NCBI GenBank assembly: GCA_023387815.1
Contig: JAEWHK010000029.1
Location: 1 to 59,695 of the forward strand
DNA length: 59,695 nucleotides
Source: Pseudomonadota bacterium
GTDB lineage: Bacteria > Pseudomonadota > Gammaproteobacteria > Burkholderiales > Burkholderiaceae_B
Direction: 5' to 3'
Within the stretch, counting starts at the first letter, position 1. Each line of letters starts with the position of its first letter. The position numbers were made by a program, and so were the translations under genes. The notes below the pieces were generated by a model. It searched no databases and was not told the origin of the DNA. It worked only from the letters and a program-made list of their open reading frames with translations. Of the stretch, positions 35,441 to 43,049 are shown piece after piece.

Positions 35441-35518
35441 TGTGCGCAGCGTGAGGATCACAGGGTACGAATAGTATCCCCTCATTAACAGGACGTCTAG
35501 GCATACGAAACTCCGGAA

Positions 35519-36025
35519 TCAATGCGGCGCATAATTTTGTAACTTTTCCTGAAGATGTCGTATCGCCCGTTTCATATACTTTTCCACCGAGCTGGGCGTC
35601 AGTTGCAGTTTGTCGGCGATTTCCTGCTGGGTATAGCCCTCAATTTTGTTCCAAAGGAAAACCTGCTGGCACTTCAAAGGCAGCTCAAGCAAAGCGGCAT
35701 GCAGCGCCCGCGACAGTTCGGCAGTTCGAAGCGCGACATCCGGATCCTGCTGCACGGGATGCTCATCGTCACTCAGTTCATGGAGTGAGACGGTTTTAGA
35801 ACGTGATTGTCGCCGAATTTCGCTGACCAGACGATTCTGAGCTGATCGATAAAGGTATGCCCGCTGGTCAAGGACCGCGGCGTGATCGCCCTGTATCAAC
35901 CGCTCCATCGAATCCTGTACCGCATCTTCGGCATCCTGCGGCAAGGAATTTCTTTTCGCCCACGACCCAAGCAGCTCGCTGTAGTGAGCGAGCCAGCCTT
36001 TCTTGTGCGCTGGGGGACGGGACAT
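35519..36025 (-). CDS. fecI: FecI-family ECF sigma factor
   Basis: 168-residue sigma-70 family member with regions 2 and 4 only. Region 2: DAEDAVQDSMERLI and RAYLYRSAQNRLVSEIRRQ; region 4: ALLELPLKCQQVFLWNKIEGYTQQEIADKLQLTPSSVEKYMKRAIRHL. It should drive the receptor gene at 31654-34158 when FecR is signalled. A Fur-box-like sequence 36 bp upstream places it under iron control. Order fecI-fecR-receptor is the standard arrangement. Confidence 0.93.
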   Translation of the reverse strand: MSRPPAHKKGWLAHYSELLGSWAKRNSLPQDAEDAVQDSMERLIQGDHAAVLDQRAYLYRSAQNRLVSEIRRQSRSKTVSLHELSDDEHPVQQDPDVALRTAELSRALHAALLELPLKCQQVFLWNKIEGYTQQEIADKLQLTPSSVEKYMKRAIRHLQEKLQNYAPH

Positions 36026-36060
36026 GGAAATACGGGGAGATTATCGTTTCAACCTTCAAT

Positions 36061-36080
36061 AATAACAATAATTCTCATTT
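36061..36080. promoter_or_regulatory. Fur-box-like site upstream of fecI
   Basis: On the minus strand the sequence reads AAATGAGAATTATTGTTATT, close to the 19-bp Fur consensus GATAATGATAATCATTATC. It lies 36 bp before the fecI start, where it would block a promoter under iron-replete conditions. Confidence 0.7.
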
Positions 36081-36159
36081 AGATATAGAGAAAAGCCGAG
36101 TGCGGGACGAGTTGCGACGGTATTTCATGCGTGAAATGAATAGGATCTACCATTACGCA

Positions 36160-37101
36160 TTAAGCGTTACCAGCATGTATCCAGTTCGCCTGTTTCCAGT
36201 TTCCACTACGCACGCACTTCTGAATGCAGTCGGAGAGTTCATTCATGACACAGCGTACCGATTTGGTCATGTTTCTTGATTTGGCATGTGCCAGCACAAT
36301 CGTTCTGACCAATCCTGAATCCGAGAGCGGAGAGGCTTTCAATTGCCCACGCGCCAGATCCTCCGTGATGGCGATGGATGGCAGAATGGTGTAACCCAGA
36401 CCATCCAGCACAAGTCGCTTCTGTACACTCATTGAGTTAGTTTCAGCAACGACATTCAATCGCATGTCATATTTCTGACTGACCTGCTCAACCAGTATGC
36501 GCAGGCCATGAGGCCGGCTGGGAAGAATGAACGGTTTATCGGACATATCGCTTAATTCAACTGGCTGTTCCACCTTCAAGTCACTGCTTGCCGGACCCAC
36601 GAGCCACAGTTTTTCTTCAACGAGTGGCTGAACGCTCAGTGCCGAGTTCAGTTTTGTGTCGTAAAGCAAAGCAACGTCGATCTCGCCGACTTCCAGCCAG
36701 TCCTGCAGGTGCCCCGCGTAGCCACTGGTAATTGTCACTTTGATGCCTGGATAAGATTGCTGCAGATTGCGGATGAGCATGCTGGACAATAAATCGCTGG
36801 TGCTTGGCAACAACCCCACGTTCACCAGGCCATTAACAGTTTCGGCGGACGGGCTGATCTCTGCTTTGGCTTTTTCCGCTTCCTGCAGAATGCGGCGCGC
36901 GTATTCCAGAAACGTTTTGCCTTCTTCATTGAGAATCATGCCCTGGCGGCCTCTCATGAAAAGCACTGTACCCAGTTCATCCTCCAGCAGTTTTATCTGT
37001 CTGGAAAGTGCAGGCTGAACGATATTCAGAACTTCAGAAGCACGCGTCATATTTGCCGTATCTGCAATCGTTACCAACGCCTTGAGTTGTTTGAAGTCCA
37101 T
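36160..37101 (-). CDS. LysR-family transcriptional regulator
   Basis: 313 residues. N-terminal HTH: MDFKQLKALVTIADTANMTRASEVLNIVQPALSRQIKLLEDELG; C-terminal periplasmic-binding-like co-inducer domain (VGLLPSTSDLLSSMLIRNLQQSYPGIKV onward). The frame runs 195 codons further upstream, but that part is antisense to the decarboxylase gene and has no family match. The regulator is divergent from the decarboxylase operon with a 105-bp gap containing the 42-bp element, so it is the prime candidate to act there and at the Bug gene. Confidence 0.92.
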   Translation of the reverse strand: MDFKQLKALVTIADTANMTRASEVLNIVQPALSRQIKLLEDELGTVLFMRGRQGMILNEEGKTFLEYARRILQEAEKAKAEISPSAETVNGLVNVGLLPSTSDLLSSMLIRNLQQSYPGIKVTITSGYAGHLQDWLEVGEIDVALLYDTKLNSALSVQPLVEEKLWLVGPASSDLKVEQPVELSDMSDKPFILPSRPHGLRILVEQVSQKYDMRLNVVAETNSMSVQKRLVLDGLGYTILPSIAITEDLARGQLKASPLSDSGLVRTIVLAHAKSRNMTKSVRCVMNELSDCIQKCVRSGNWKQANWIHAGNA

Positions 37102-37136
37102 TGGGATCCCATCACAAATTGCAATTGAATTATCGC

Positions 37137-37178
37137 GAAATTCTATTGTAAATATATATCTATCAAATGCTAGTATAG
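37137..37178 (+). promoter_or_regulatory. 42-bp promoter/operator element, copy 1 (decarboxylase operon)
   Basis: A 42-bp stretch ending in GCTAGTATAG, 28 bp before the decarboxylase ATG. The same sequence, in the same orientation relative to its gene, occurs at 41075-41116 upstream of the Bug receptor, identical at 39 of 42 positions. It contains TTGTAA (37146-37151) and TAGTAT (37171-37176), a loose -35/-10 pair 19 bp apart, and an AT-rich centre suitable for LysR binding. The three differences cluster at the centre and beside it. Confidence 0.8.
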
Positions 37179-37206
37179 CCTGAACGAACGTTTCAAAGGA
37201 CTCTTC

Positions 37207-37743
37207 ATGGACGGACCCGAAGTGAACACTCAACAATGGCAGGCTGCAATCTTTGACGAACTCAAGAAAGCAGATATCAAACAGATCTCCTACGTCCCCG
37301 ACGCGGGACACGCTCTGGTCATCAAAAAAGCCCAGGCAGATCCGGACATACAGGACATTGCCCTGACCACCGAAGAAGAAGGTGTCGCCCTCAATTGTGG
37401 CGCGTGGCTGGGCGGGCAGCGAGCAGTCCTCCTGATGCAAAGCAGCGGCGTGGGCAATTGCGTCAATATGTTCTCGCTGCTGCGCAGCTGCAATTTCCCC
37501 TTTCTGACATTGGTCACCATGCGTGGAGAATATGCAGAATTCAATCCCTGGCAAGGTCCGATGGGCAAGGCAACGCCAGAAGCTCTGGAATTGATGGGCA
37601 TTACCGTGATGCGTGCTTCCGACCCTGCGCAGGTGGGAGAACTGGTCAATGCCGGCCTTGCAGCGGCTTTCGACGCTGGCGAACAAGTGGCTATTCTTCT
37701 GTCGCAGAGCCTGATCGGCCGCAAATCCTGGGTGAGGAAATAA
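37207..37743 (+). CDS. ThDP-dependent 2-oxoacid decarboxylase, alpha (pyrimidine-binding) subunit; sulfopyruvate decarboxylase-like
   Basis: 178-residue half-enzyme corresponding to the PYR domain of ThDP decarboxylases, as in ComD and split phosphonopyruvate decarboxylases. The conserved Glu that activates the cofactor is in LTTEEEGVALNCGAWLGG; LLMQSSGVGNCVNMFSLL and MRGEYAEFNPWQGPMG follow. It overlaps the beta-subunit gene by one base (TAATG), so the two are made together. Partner substrate could be sulfopyruvate, phosphonopyruvate or another 2-oxo acid; no xsc, phosphonatase or sulfite exporter gene is nearby, so the substrate is open. Confidence 0.82.
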   Translation: MDGPEVNTQQWQAAIFDELKKADIKQISYVPDAGHALVIKKAQADPDIQDIALTTEEEGVALNCGAWLGGQRAVLLMQSSGVGNCVNMFSLLRSCNFPFLTLVTMRGEYAEFNPWQGPMGKATPEALELMGITVMRASDPAQVGELVNAGLAAAFDAGEQVAILLSQSLIGRKSWVRK

Positions 37744-38342
37744 TGAACAAAACAGAACAAACCAAAAATCGCGTTGAACGCCGCAACTTCGTCTCCCGGT
37801 TGATTGAGCTCATCCCGGATGCCCTTATCGTCACAGGTCTGGGTTCCCCCAGCTACGATGTATTCGCTGCCGGCGATCGCGACAAGAATTTCTATCTATG
37901 GGGTGCCATGGGCGGCTCTACATCCATGGGACTTGGACTCGCCCTGGCGCAGCCAGACAAGCCTGTCGTTGTCATTACCGGTGATGGCGAGCAATTGATG
38001 GGGATCGGCAGTCTGGCCACCATCGCCGCCAAGCAGCCGTCCAATCTCACCATCGTTGTACTGGATAATGGACATTATGGCGAAACCGGCATGCAACTGA
38101 GCCATTCCAGTCTGGGAACCGATCTGGTTGCCGTTGCCAAGGGATTTGGTATCGGAAATGCATTTTCAGCCACTGACCTGACAGATGCAGAGAAAATAGC
38201 AGAACAGGTCAACGCCAGAAATGGCGTCGCCCTGACTCAGGTCTTCATAGAAACCAATGAGCCGCCAAGAGCATTGCCAGCCAGAGACGGCGTCTATATC
38301 AAGAACCGCTTTCGCGCACAGCTTGGCCTGGCACCATTCTAA
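37743..38342 (+). CDS. ThDP-dependent 2-oxoacid decarboxylase, beta (PP-binding) subunit; sulfopyruvate decarboxylase-like
   Basis: 199-residue PP domain. The diphosphate/Mg motif is VVITGDGEQLMGIGSLATIA ending about 28 residues later in VVLDNGHYGETG, a standard GDG-x(n)-N pattern. The N-terminal NFVSRLIELIPDALIVTGLGSPSYDVFA and AMGGSTSMGLGLALAQ match ComE-type subunits. The ATG at 37743 overlaps the alpha stop. The product would be an aldehyde, passed to the dehydrogenase 18 bp downstream. Confidence 0.85.
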   Translation: MNKTEQTKNRVERRNFVSRLIELIPDALIVTGLGSPSYDVFAAGDRDKNFYLWGAMGGSTSMGLGLALAQPDKPVVVITGDGEQLMGIGSLATIAAKQPSNLTIVVLDNGHYGETGMQLSHSSLGTDLVAVAKGFGIGNAFSATDLTDAEKIAEQVNARNGVALTQVFIETNEPPRALPARDGVYIKNRFRAQLGLAPF

Positions 38343-38360
38343 ACAGCAAGGAGCTACGGT

Positions 38361-39839
38361 ATGAAACGCTATGACATCTTCGTTGACGGTCAGTATGTCT
38401 CGCCATCGTCAAACACCTGGTTCGAAACCCAGAACCCCTTCACCGGTGAAACGTGGGCAGAGATTCCGCGATGCGACCAGAATGATGTTGACACTGCTGT
38501 TCAGGCTGCATACCGGGCGTTTTCCGACAGTCCCTGGTCTCAGCTGACTGCCAGTCAGCGAGGACTGCTCCTGCACAAACTGGGCGATGTGATTGCGCGC
38601 GAGGCCGAAAGAATCGCCCGTATTGAAGTGACGGATAACGGCAAGCTCTATACGGAAATGCTGGGCCAGCTCAATTACATTCCCCAATGGTTTTATTATT
38701 ACGGTGGCCTGGCCGACAAAGTGCAGGGCGCCACCCTGCCCCTGGATAAAAAGGGATATTTTGCTTACACACGACATGAACCTGTTGGTGTTGTTGCCGC
38801 GATTACGCCATGGAACAGTCCGCTGTTGCTGCTGGCCTGGAAAATTGCGCCGGCACTCGCAGCAGGTTGCACGATCGTCGTTAAACCCTCAGAATTCACG
38901 TCGGCCTCAACGCTTGAGTTTGCCGCCTTGTTTGAGGAAGCAGGATTTCCGCCAGGCGTATTCAATGTGATAACGGGATTTGGTGCCGAAGTGGGCGCAG
39001 AACTGGTCAAACATCCTTTGGTCAGCAAAGTCACCTTTACCGGTTCCGATGCCACCGGCAGGCAAATCAACAAGCAGGCCGCAGAACAATTGAAACATTC
39101 GTCCATGGAACTCGGCGGCAAGTCACCCAATATTGTCTTTGAAGATGCCGATCTGGAACAGGCAGTGAATGGTGCAATCTCGGGCATTTTTGCAGCTACC
39201 GGTCAGACGTGTATTGCCGGTTCCCGTCTTTTGGTTCAGGACAGCATCTACGACACATTTGTCGAGAAGCTGCTGGCGCTGGCTCGAACAGCAAAAATGG
39301 GGGATCCCATGGATACCGATACGCAAGTCGGCCCCGTTACCACGCCTCCTCAATACGAGAAAGTCAAAACCTATATCCAGGTCGCACAGGAAGAAGGAGC
39401 AACGCTGCTGATGGGTGGCAAGCCGGCCACGAATGACGTTTGTAAACAGGGCTGGTTTATTGAACCGACCATTTTTGGTGATGTACGCAACGATATGCGT
39501 ATCGCGCAGGAAGAAGTCTTCGGGCCAGTCCTGTCCATTATTCGTTTCAAGGATGAAGCAGAGGCACTGTCCATTGCAAATGACATACGATTCGGATTGG
39601 CCGCCGGCGTCTGGACCAGCGACATGGCACGCGCCATACGCATGTCAGAAAATATCAAAGCCGGTACCGTCTGGGTCAACACCTATCGCGCGGTGAGCTT
39701 TATGGCACCGTTTGGCGGCTATAAAGATTCAGGCGTTGGCAGAGAAAACGGCATGAGTGCCATCAACGAATTTCTGCAAACCAAAAGTGTCTGGATCAAC
39801 AGTGGTGCGGTCACGGGCAACCCGTTTGTATTGCGATAG
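38361..39839 (+). CDS. NAD(P)-dependent aldehyde dehydrogenase
   Basis: 492-residue ALDH superfamily enzyme of normal length. Motifs: AAITPWNSPLLLLAWKIAPAL (catalytic Asn), FTGSDATGRQI (cofactor), the general-base Glu in MELGGKSPNIV, the nucleophile Cys in ATGQTCIAGSRL, and EVFGPVLSIIRF. A GGAG ribosome-binding site precedes the ATG. It is the third gene of the decarboxylase operon, so the two steps would convert a 2-oxo acid to the carboxylic acid one carbon shorter. Confidence 0.92.
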   Translation: MKRYDIFVDGQYVSPSSNTWFETQNPFTGETWAEIPRCDQNDVDTAVQAAYRAFSDSPWSQLTASQRGLLLHKLGDVIAREAERIARIEVTDNGKLYTEMLGQLNYIPQWFYYYGGLADKVQGATLPLDKKGYFAYTRHEPVGVVAAITPWNSPLLLLAWKIAPALAAGCTIVVKPSEFTSASTLEFAALFEEAGFPPGVFNVITGFGAEVGAELVKHPLVSKVTFTGSDATGRQINKQAAEQLKHSSMELGGKSPNIVFEDADLEQAVNGAISGIFAATGQTCIAGSRLLVQDSIYDTFVEKLLALARTAKMGDPMDTDTQVGPVTTPPQYEKVKTYIQVAQEEGATLLMGGKPATNDVCKQGWFIEPTIFGDVRNDMRIAQEEVFGPVLSIIRFKDEAEALSIANDIRFGLAAGVWTSDMARAIRMSENIKAGTVWVNTYRAVSFMAPFGGYKDSGVGRENGMSAINEFLQTKSVWINSGAVTGNPFVLR

Positions 39840-39886
39840 TATCCGTACCACTGCAGATCCCGAAGGGCTGCCCCATTCGCTGCCCT

Positions 39887-40882
39887 TCAATTGCTTTTCA
39901 GTCCACCGATGGAATTGATAACCTTCTCCCACTTGGCGGTCTCTGTTTTCACTAGCGTGCCCAGTTCATCTGGCGTTGATCCTACAGGCGTGGCGCTCAA
40001 TTCTTTGAGCCTGGCCTGCACGTCCGGCTCTTTGACCACCGCCTGCAGTGCACTGCTCAGACTATTGACCACCTCGGGTGACATCTTTGCCGGTCCAAAG
40101 ATGGCATTCCACGTCCAGGTATCGTAATCAGGGACACCAGATTCAGCCATCGTGGGAATATCAGGAAAAGATGCGACGCGTTCACGTGTCGTGACAGCCA
40201 ATGCTCTGGCCGATCCTGCGCGAATATGAGCGGCGGCGCCAGACAGCACGTCGAACAGAATGGGAATCTGACCCGCAATGAGATCTGTCATTGCGGGACC
40301 ACCGCCTTTGTAAGGAATGTGCGTCATTTTTACTCCCGTCAGGGATTTCAGCAGCTCACCTGATAGATGCGGTGGTGTTCCTACACCGGAAGAACCGAAA
40401 CTGTATTTGTCTGGTTGCGCCTTCAACAAGTCCAGCAATTGTTTCACATCCTTTGCCTTCACCTTATCGTTGACCAGCAACACATTGGGCACCGTTGCAA
40501 TCAAAGAGACAGGCGTAAAATCCTGTTGGGCGTTGTACGCGAGTTTTGGCATCGTCAGGGGATTGATGACATGAGTCGCAATGGTTCCCATCAACAATGT
40601 GCGCCCGTCCGGCGCGGCGCGAGCGACCTTGGCGGCACCAATGGATCCACCGCCACCTCCCAGGTTCTCGACGACTACTGTACGAGATAGTTTCTCTCCC
40701 AGCTTCTGGGCGATCAGGCGCGAAACGATGTCCGTTGCCCCGCCTGCGGCAAATGGAACGACCAGCGTAATGGGACCTGCAGGCAAGTTGCCTGTTGTTT
40801 GTGCCATGACAGGTGTCATAAGCAGCCCCAGGCTTGCCAGTACGCCTGCCTTTATCAAACTGCGCCGATAAAGCATCTTCAT
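39887..40882 (-). CDS. Bug/TctC-family tripartite tricarboxylate transporter solute-binding protein
   Basis: 331-residue periplasmic receptor. A signal peptide (LIKAGVLASLGLLMTPVMAQ) precedes the Bug fold: ITLVVPFAAGGATDIVSRLIA, the PGG-like VVENLGGGGGSIGAAKVARAAPDG and VGTPPHLSGELLK, then HIPYKGGGPAMTDLIAGQI. Such proteins bind carboxylates and related acids. It converges on the aldehyde dehydrogenase gene and has no TctA/TctB membrane genes beside it, typical of orphan Bug genes in Alcaligenaceae. Its upstream region carries copy 2 of the 42-bp element, tying it to the decarboxylase operon. Confidence 0.92.
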   Translation of the reverse strand: MKMLYRRSLIKAGVLASLGLLMTPVMAQTTGNLPAGPITLVVPFAAGGATDIVSRLIAQKLGEKLSRTVVVENLGGGGGSIGAAKVARAAPDGRTLLMGTIATHVINPLTMPKLAYNAQQDFTPVSLIATVPNVLLVNDKVKAKDVKQLLDLLKAQPDKYSFGSSGVGTPPHLSGELLKSLTGVKMTHIPYKGGGPAMTDLIAGQIPILFDVLSGAAAHIRAGSARALAVTTRERVASFPDIPTMAESGVPDYDTWTWNAIFGPAKMSPEVVNSLSSALQAVVKEPDVQARLKELSATPVGSTPDELGTLVKTETAKWEKVINSIGGLKSN

Positions 40883-41074
40883 TAGGTTTGTCTCCTGTCT
40901 TTATTGTTTATTCTGACTTCAAATTATTGTTGTGGCGATCAGCGCACTGAAGTCATCACACCATGCATCGTCCTTACAGATGGGTCATGTGCCCTCCTAT
41001 GTATTGCACATGTGATTTGCCCTCTTTGTATGAAGTCCGGATATTTGTGTGTTCTGCGACCGCCACCACGTGCC

Positions 41075-41116
41075 CTATACTAGCATTTGATAAATATGCA
41101 TTTACAATAGAATTTC
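41075..41116 (-). promoter_or_regulatory. 42-bp promoter/operator element, copy 2 (Bug receptor gene)
   Basis: Inverted copy of 37137-37178, 39 of 42 bases identical. Read on the minus strand it has the same orientation toward the Bug gene as copy 1 has toward the decarboxylase operon, but is 193 bp from the start codon, implying a long leader. Mismatches to copy 1 are at three central positions. The rest of 40883-41173 contains no gene. Confidence 0.8.
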
Positions 41117-41173
41117 ATGATTAAACGATCACAAATGGTGATTGAAATTTGAGTAGGCGAATCTGAGAGAGAA

Positions 41174-41557
41174 GTGCGGACGCTGCATTACATCGGCCAG
41201 ATCTACGACATAGAGCGCCAGGTGAAAGATCTTAGCAATGAGGATCGCAAACAAGTGCGTCAGACGCAGGCCATTCCTGTGGCGCACGACTTACATTCCT
41301 GGATGCTCGCCCAACGAGCGCGAGTACCGGCCGGCTCTGCCACCACAAATGCGCTGGACTACAGGCTGAAACGCTGGATAGTTCTGACGCGCTATCTGAA
41401 CGATGGACAATTACCAACCGATAATAACCATATCAAGCAGCAAATTCGTCCGATTGCGATTGGGCGCAACAACCGGCGGTTTGCCGGGTCACTGCGTGCT
41501 GGTAACCATGCCGCTGCCATCATTACACTCGCGCAATCGGCCCATACAAGTCAATAG
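41174..41557 (+). pseudogene. IS66-family transposase, C-terminal remnant
   Basis: 127 residues matching the C-terminal part of IS66 TnpC: LHYIGQIYDIER, then ALDYRLKRWIVLTRYLNDG, the catalytic-region motif LPTDNNHIKQQIRPIAIGRNN and FAGSLRAGNHAAAI. The catalytic N-terminal two-thirds are absent, and the end is cut short after TLAQSAH, where TAK-L-N-G normally continues. No terminal inverted repeats or tnpA/tnpB are seen. It marks a past insertion; its 3' end overlaps the zeta-like toxin gene on the other strand. Confidence 0.85.
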
Positions 41558-42173
41558 CCGCCATAACAATAGGCTTCGCCCAGCCGGGAGTTAGTGCTAG
41601 TTCTTCTTTGTTTCCAACATTTGGAAAACGAATTTTTTTATCTCTAATATACAAAACGCGTTGAGGCTGCTCAATCATGTGATCAACGCTCAAAGCAGAA
41701 TTATCAAAAACTTGTAGAGCATGAATATATGGTAAAAGCCTGATCAAGTTCAACGGAGACTTAATCCAGCGCTGCCGAATCTTTTCTTCGGAAATGGCAT
41801 GGCCACCTAAACGCACTCTCTCAGCAACGCGAGTAATATGCAGCTCTGGCGATTCCAATCCGCAATATAGAATGTTGACTTCATGGGTACTCGTTGCTTT
41901 GATGAGTTCATCCGTATATGTTCGTCCGCCCAATGTTGTTTCGAAGGCAAAATTTTGACCTGCTTTAACCTTGGATTTGAATTTTTCGAATCCAAACTCC
42001 CACGCGAGACTGTTTGCTTCCGTTTCAGAATATCTCTCTTTAAGCTTCGAGGCGTATCGATCGGGGTTGTACCATGTTGAAATCCCGTAATCGTTTAAAA
42101 GAGGGCCAAATACAGAGGACTTTCCAGCGCCATTGACACCTGCTAAAACGATAATTATCGGCTTTGTCCGCAT
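41523..42173 (-). CDS. Zeta-toxin-like P-loop kinase
   Basis: 216 residues. Walker A GVNGAGKSS (Lys18) at the very N-terminus, the acidic substrate motif NPDRYA (Asp38), FAFETTLGGR, and the RVAERVRLGGHAIS region with arginines for ATP, all as in zeta/PezT toxins that phosphorylate UDP-N-acetylglucosamine. The gene starts one base inside the antitoxin stop (TAATG), as in a toxin-antitoxin operon. The last ~10 codons overlap the IS66 remnant, so the native C-terminus may have been altered by the insertion. Some members of this clan are not toxic; activity is inferred. Confidence 0.75.
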   Translation of the reverse strand: MRTKPIIIVLAGVNGAGKSSVFGPLLNDYGISTWYNPDRYASKLKERYSETEANSLAWEFGFEKFKSKVKAGQNFAFETTLGGRTYTDELIKATSTHEVNILYCGLESPELHITRVAERVRLGGHAISEEKIRQRWIKSPLNLIRLLPYIHALQVFDNSALSVDHMIEQPQRVLYIRDKKIRFPNVGNKEELALTPGWAKPIVMAAIDLYGPIARV

Positions 42174-42763
42174 TATCTTACCGGGCCCAATTTTGTTGGT
42201 TTAGTGAACTTACCAAAAGCATCTAGTAAATTTTCAACCTGGCCATGATGTGCAGAATCTTGTAGTTCTGAGAATTCGCGCTCAAACTTTTCGTTTAGCT
42301 CCCGTAAGAATGCCGCATCACGGTCAACGATGCGTGACCTTTCGTGCACTATTGCCTGTACTAAACTGTCGAAATTTTCCGCTGGCATCATGACCACTTG
42401 AGGCTCATTATGATTCCTGATCGTGAAAAACCCCTTCTTGACTACCGATTTCATTACTGCGTTCCATTTGTTTTTAACTTCAGACGCTGAAGCGAAATCC
42501 AAGTCCTTAGATCCTTTCGACCCTAATTCGAATTTATCTACAAACGCAACGATGCTGGCACCCATATCTTCGTCATGCTGATAATCAATTGCACGAGAAG
42601 AAATGCTTTTGTGTCCCTGAATGACATCCTTATTGATAACGAAGGCCTGAAACTGCGGATTTGCACCGATGTGTGCTCTTTTCCGAAACTGGGGAGGGAT
42701 CTTCGTTGTGCGTTGCATGGGTATACGACCGAATATACCCGTAGCTATTGCATTAGTGGACAT
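42173..42763 (-). CDS. Phd/YefM-like antitoxin partner of the zeta-like kinase
   Basis: 196 residues. The middle (about residues 90-140) looks like a Phd/YefM fold: FASASEVKNKWNAVMKSVVKKG, then FTIRNHNEPQVVMMPAENFDSLVQ. The basic N-terminal 70 residues have no match I recognise, and the C-terminal 60 are charged and helical, a plausible toxin-neutralising tail. Known zeta toxins pair with epsilon or PezA antitoxins, so a Phd-type partner is unusual. A good minus-strand promoter lies at 42795-42822, with a dyad between its hexamers that suggests autoregulation. Confidence 0.65.
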   Translation of the reverse strand: MSTNAIATGIFGRIPMQRTTKIPPQFRKRAHIGANPQFQAFVINKDVIQGHKSISSRAIDYQHDEDMGASIVAFVDKFELGSKGSKDLDFASASEVKNKWNAVMKSVVKKGFFTIRNHNEPQVVMMPAENFDSLVQAIVHERSRIVDRDAAFLRELNEKFEREFSELQDSAHHGQVENLLDAFGKFTKPTKLGPVR

Positions 42764-42794
42764 CTTTAACTCCCAATTTAGTCAATGTTGATCA

Positions 42795-42822
42795 ATTATA
42801 ACCAAAATAGCTAAATTGGCAA
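42795..42822 (-). promoter_or_regulatory. Promoter and probable operator of the toxin-antitoxin pair
   Basis: On the minus strand TTGCCA (42817-42822), 16 bp, TATAAT (42795-42800). Between them CCAA-N10-TTGG (42802-42819) centres on AGCT, an imperfect dyad suited to a self-repressing antitoxin. It lies about 32 bp before the antitoxin ATG. Confidence 0.6.
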
Positions 42823-43037
42823 AAATGGGAATTTTTTGCATACTATCTTCCTAACTGGCTTGATACAACGCTTGAACAGTTCATGCAGGAAGTGGGCTCA
42901 TAAATCCGCCGGTAATACCAGCATCGTATCTAGCTCTCGCTCGACGGAAGGAGTCCAGCGAAATATCGCCAACATCTGGCAATTGCAGAATAATCAGCCC
43001 AACTTTTTGTCCGCACCTCCAAGGGGTCAAAATTCAA
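42823..43037. other. Non-coding accessory sequence
   Basis: 215 bp between the toxin-antitoxin promoter and the orphan membrane-protein gene. A 73-codon frame (42836-43057, plus) has no recognisable domain. The motif GGTCAAAATTCAATTGCCGC at 43024-43043 looks like the degraded end of an insertion sequence (possibly IS21 family), but I cannot show the partner end. Confidence 0.3.
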
Positions 43038-43049
43038 TTGCCGCTGACA

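Noticed and set aside
37102..37686. 195-codon N-terminal extension of the LysR frame
   Set aside because: It is antisense to the decarboxylase alpha gene; the LysR family start MDFKQLKALV at 37101 is clear and the 42-bp promoter element lies in between.
37207..39839. Complete sulfolactate or cysteate degradation pathway
   Set aside because: Only the ComDE-like subunits are present; no xsc, suyAB, comC or sulfite exporter nearby.
41174..41557. Intact IS66 element
   Set aside because: Only the C-terminal third of TnpC remains, with no tnpA, tnpB or terminal inverted repeats.
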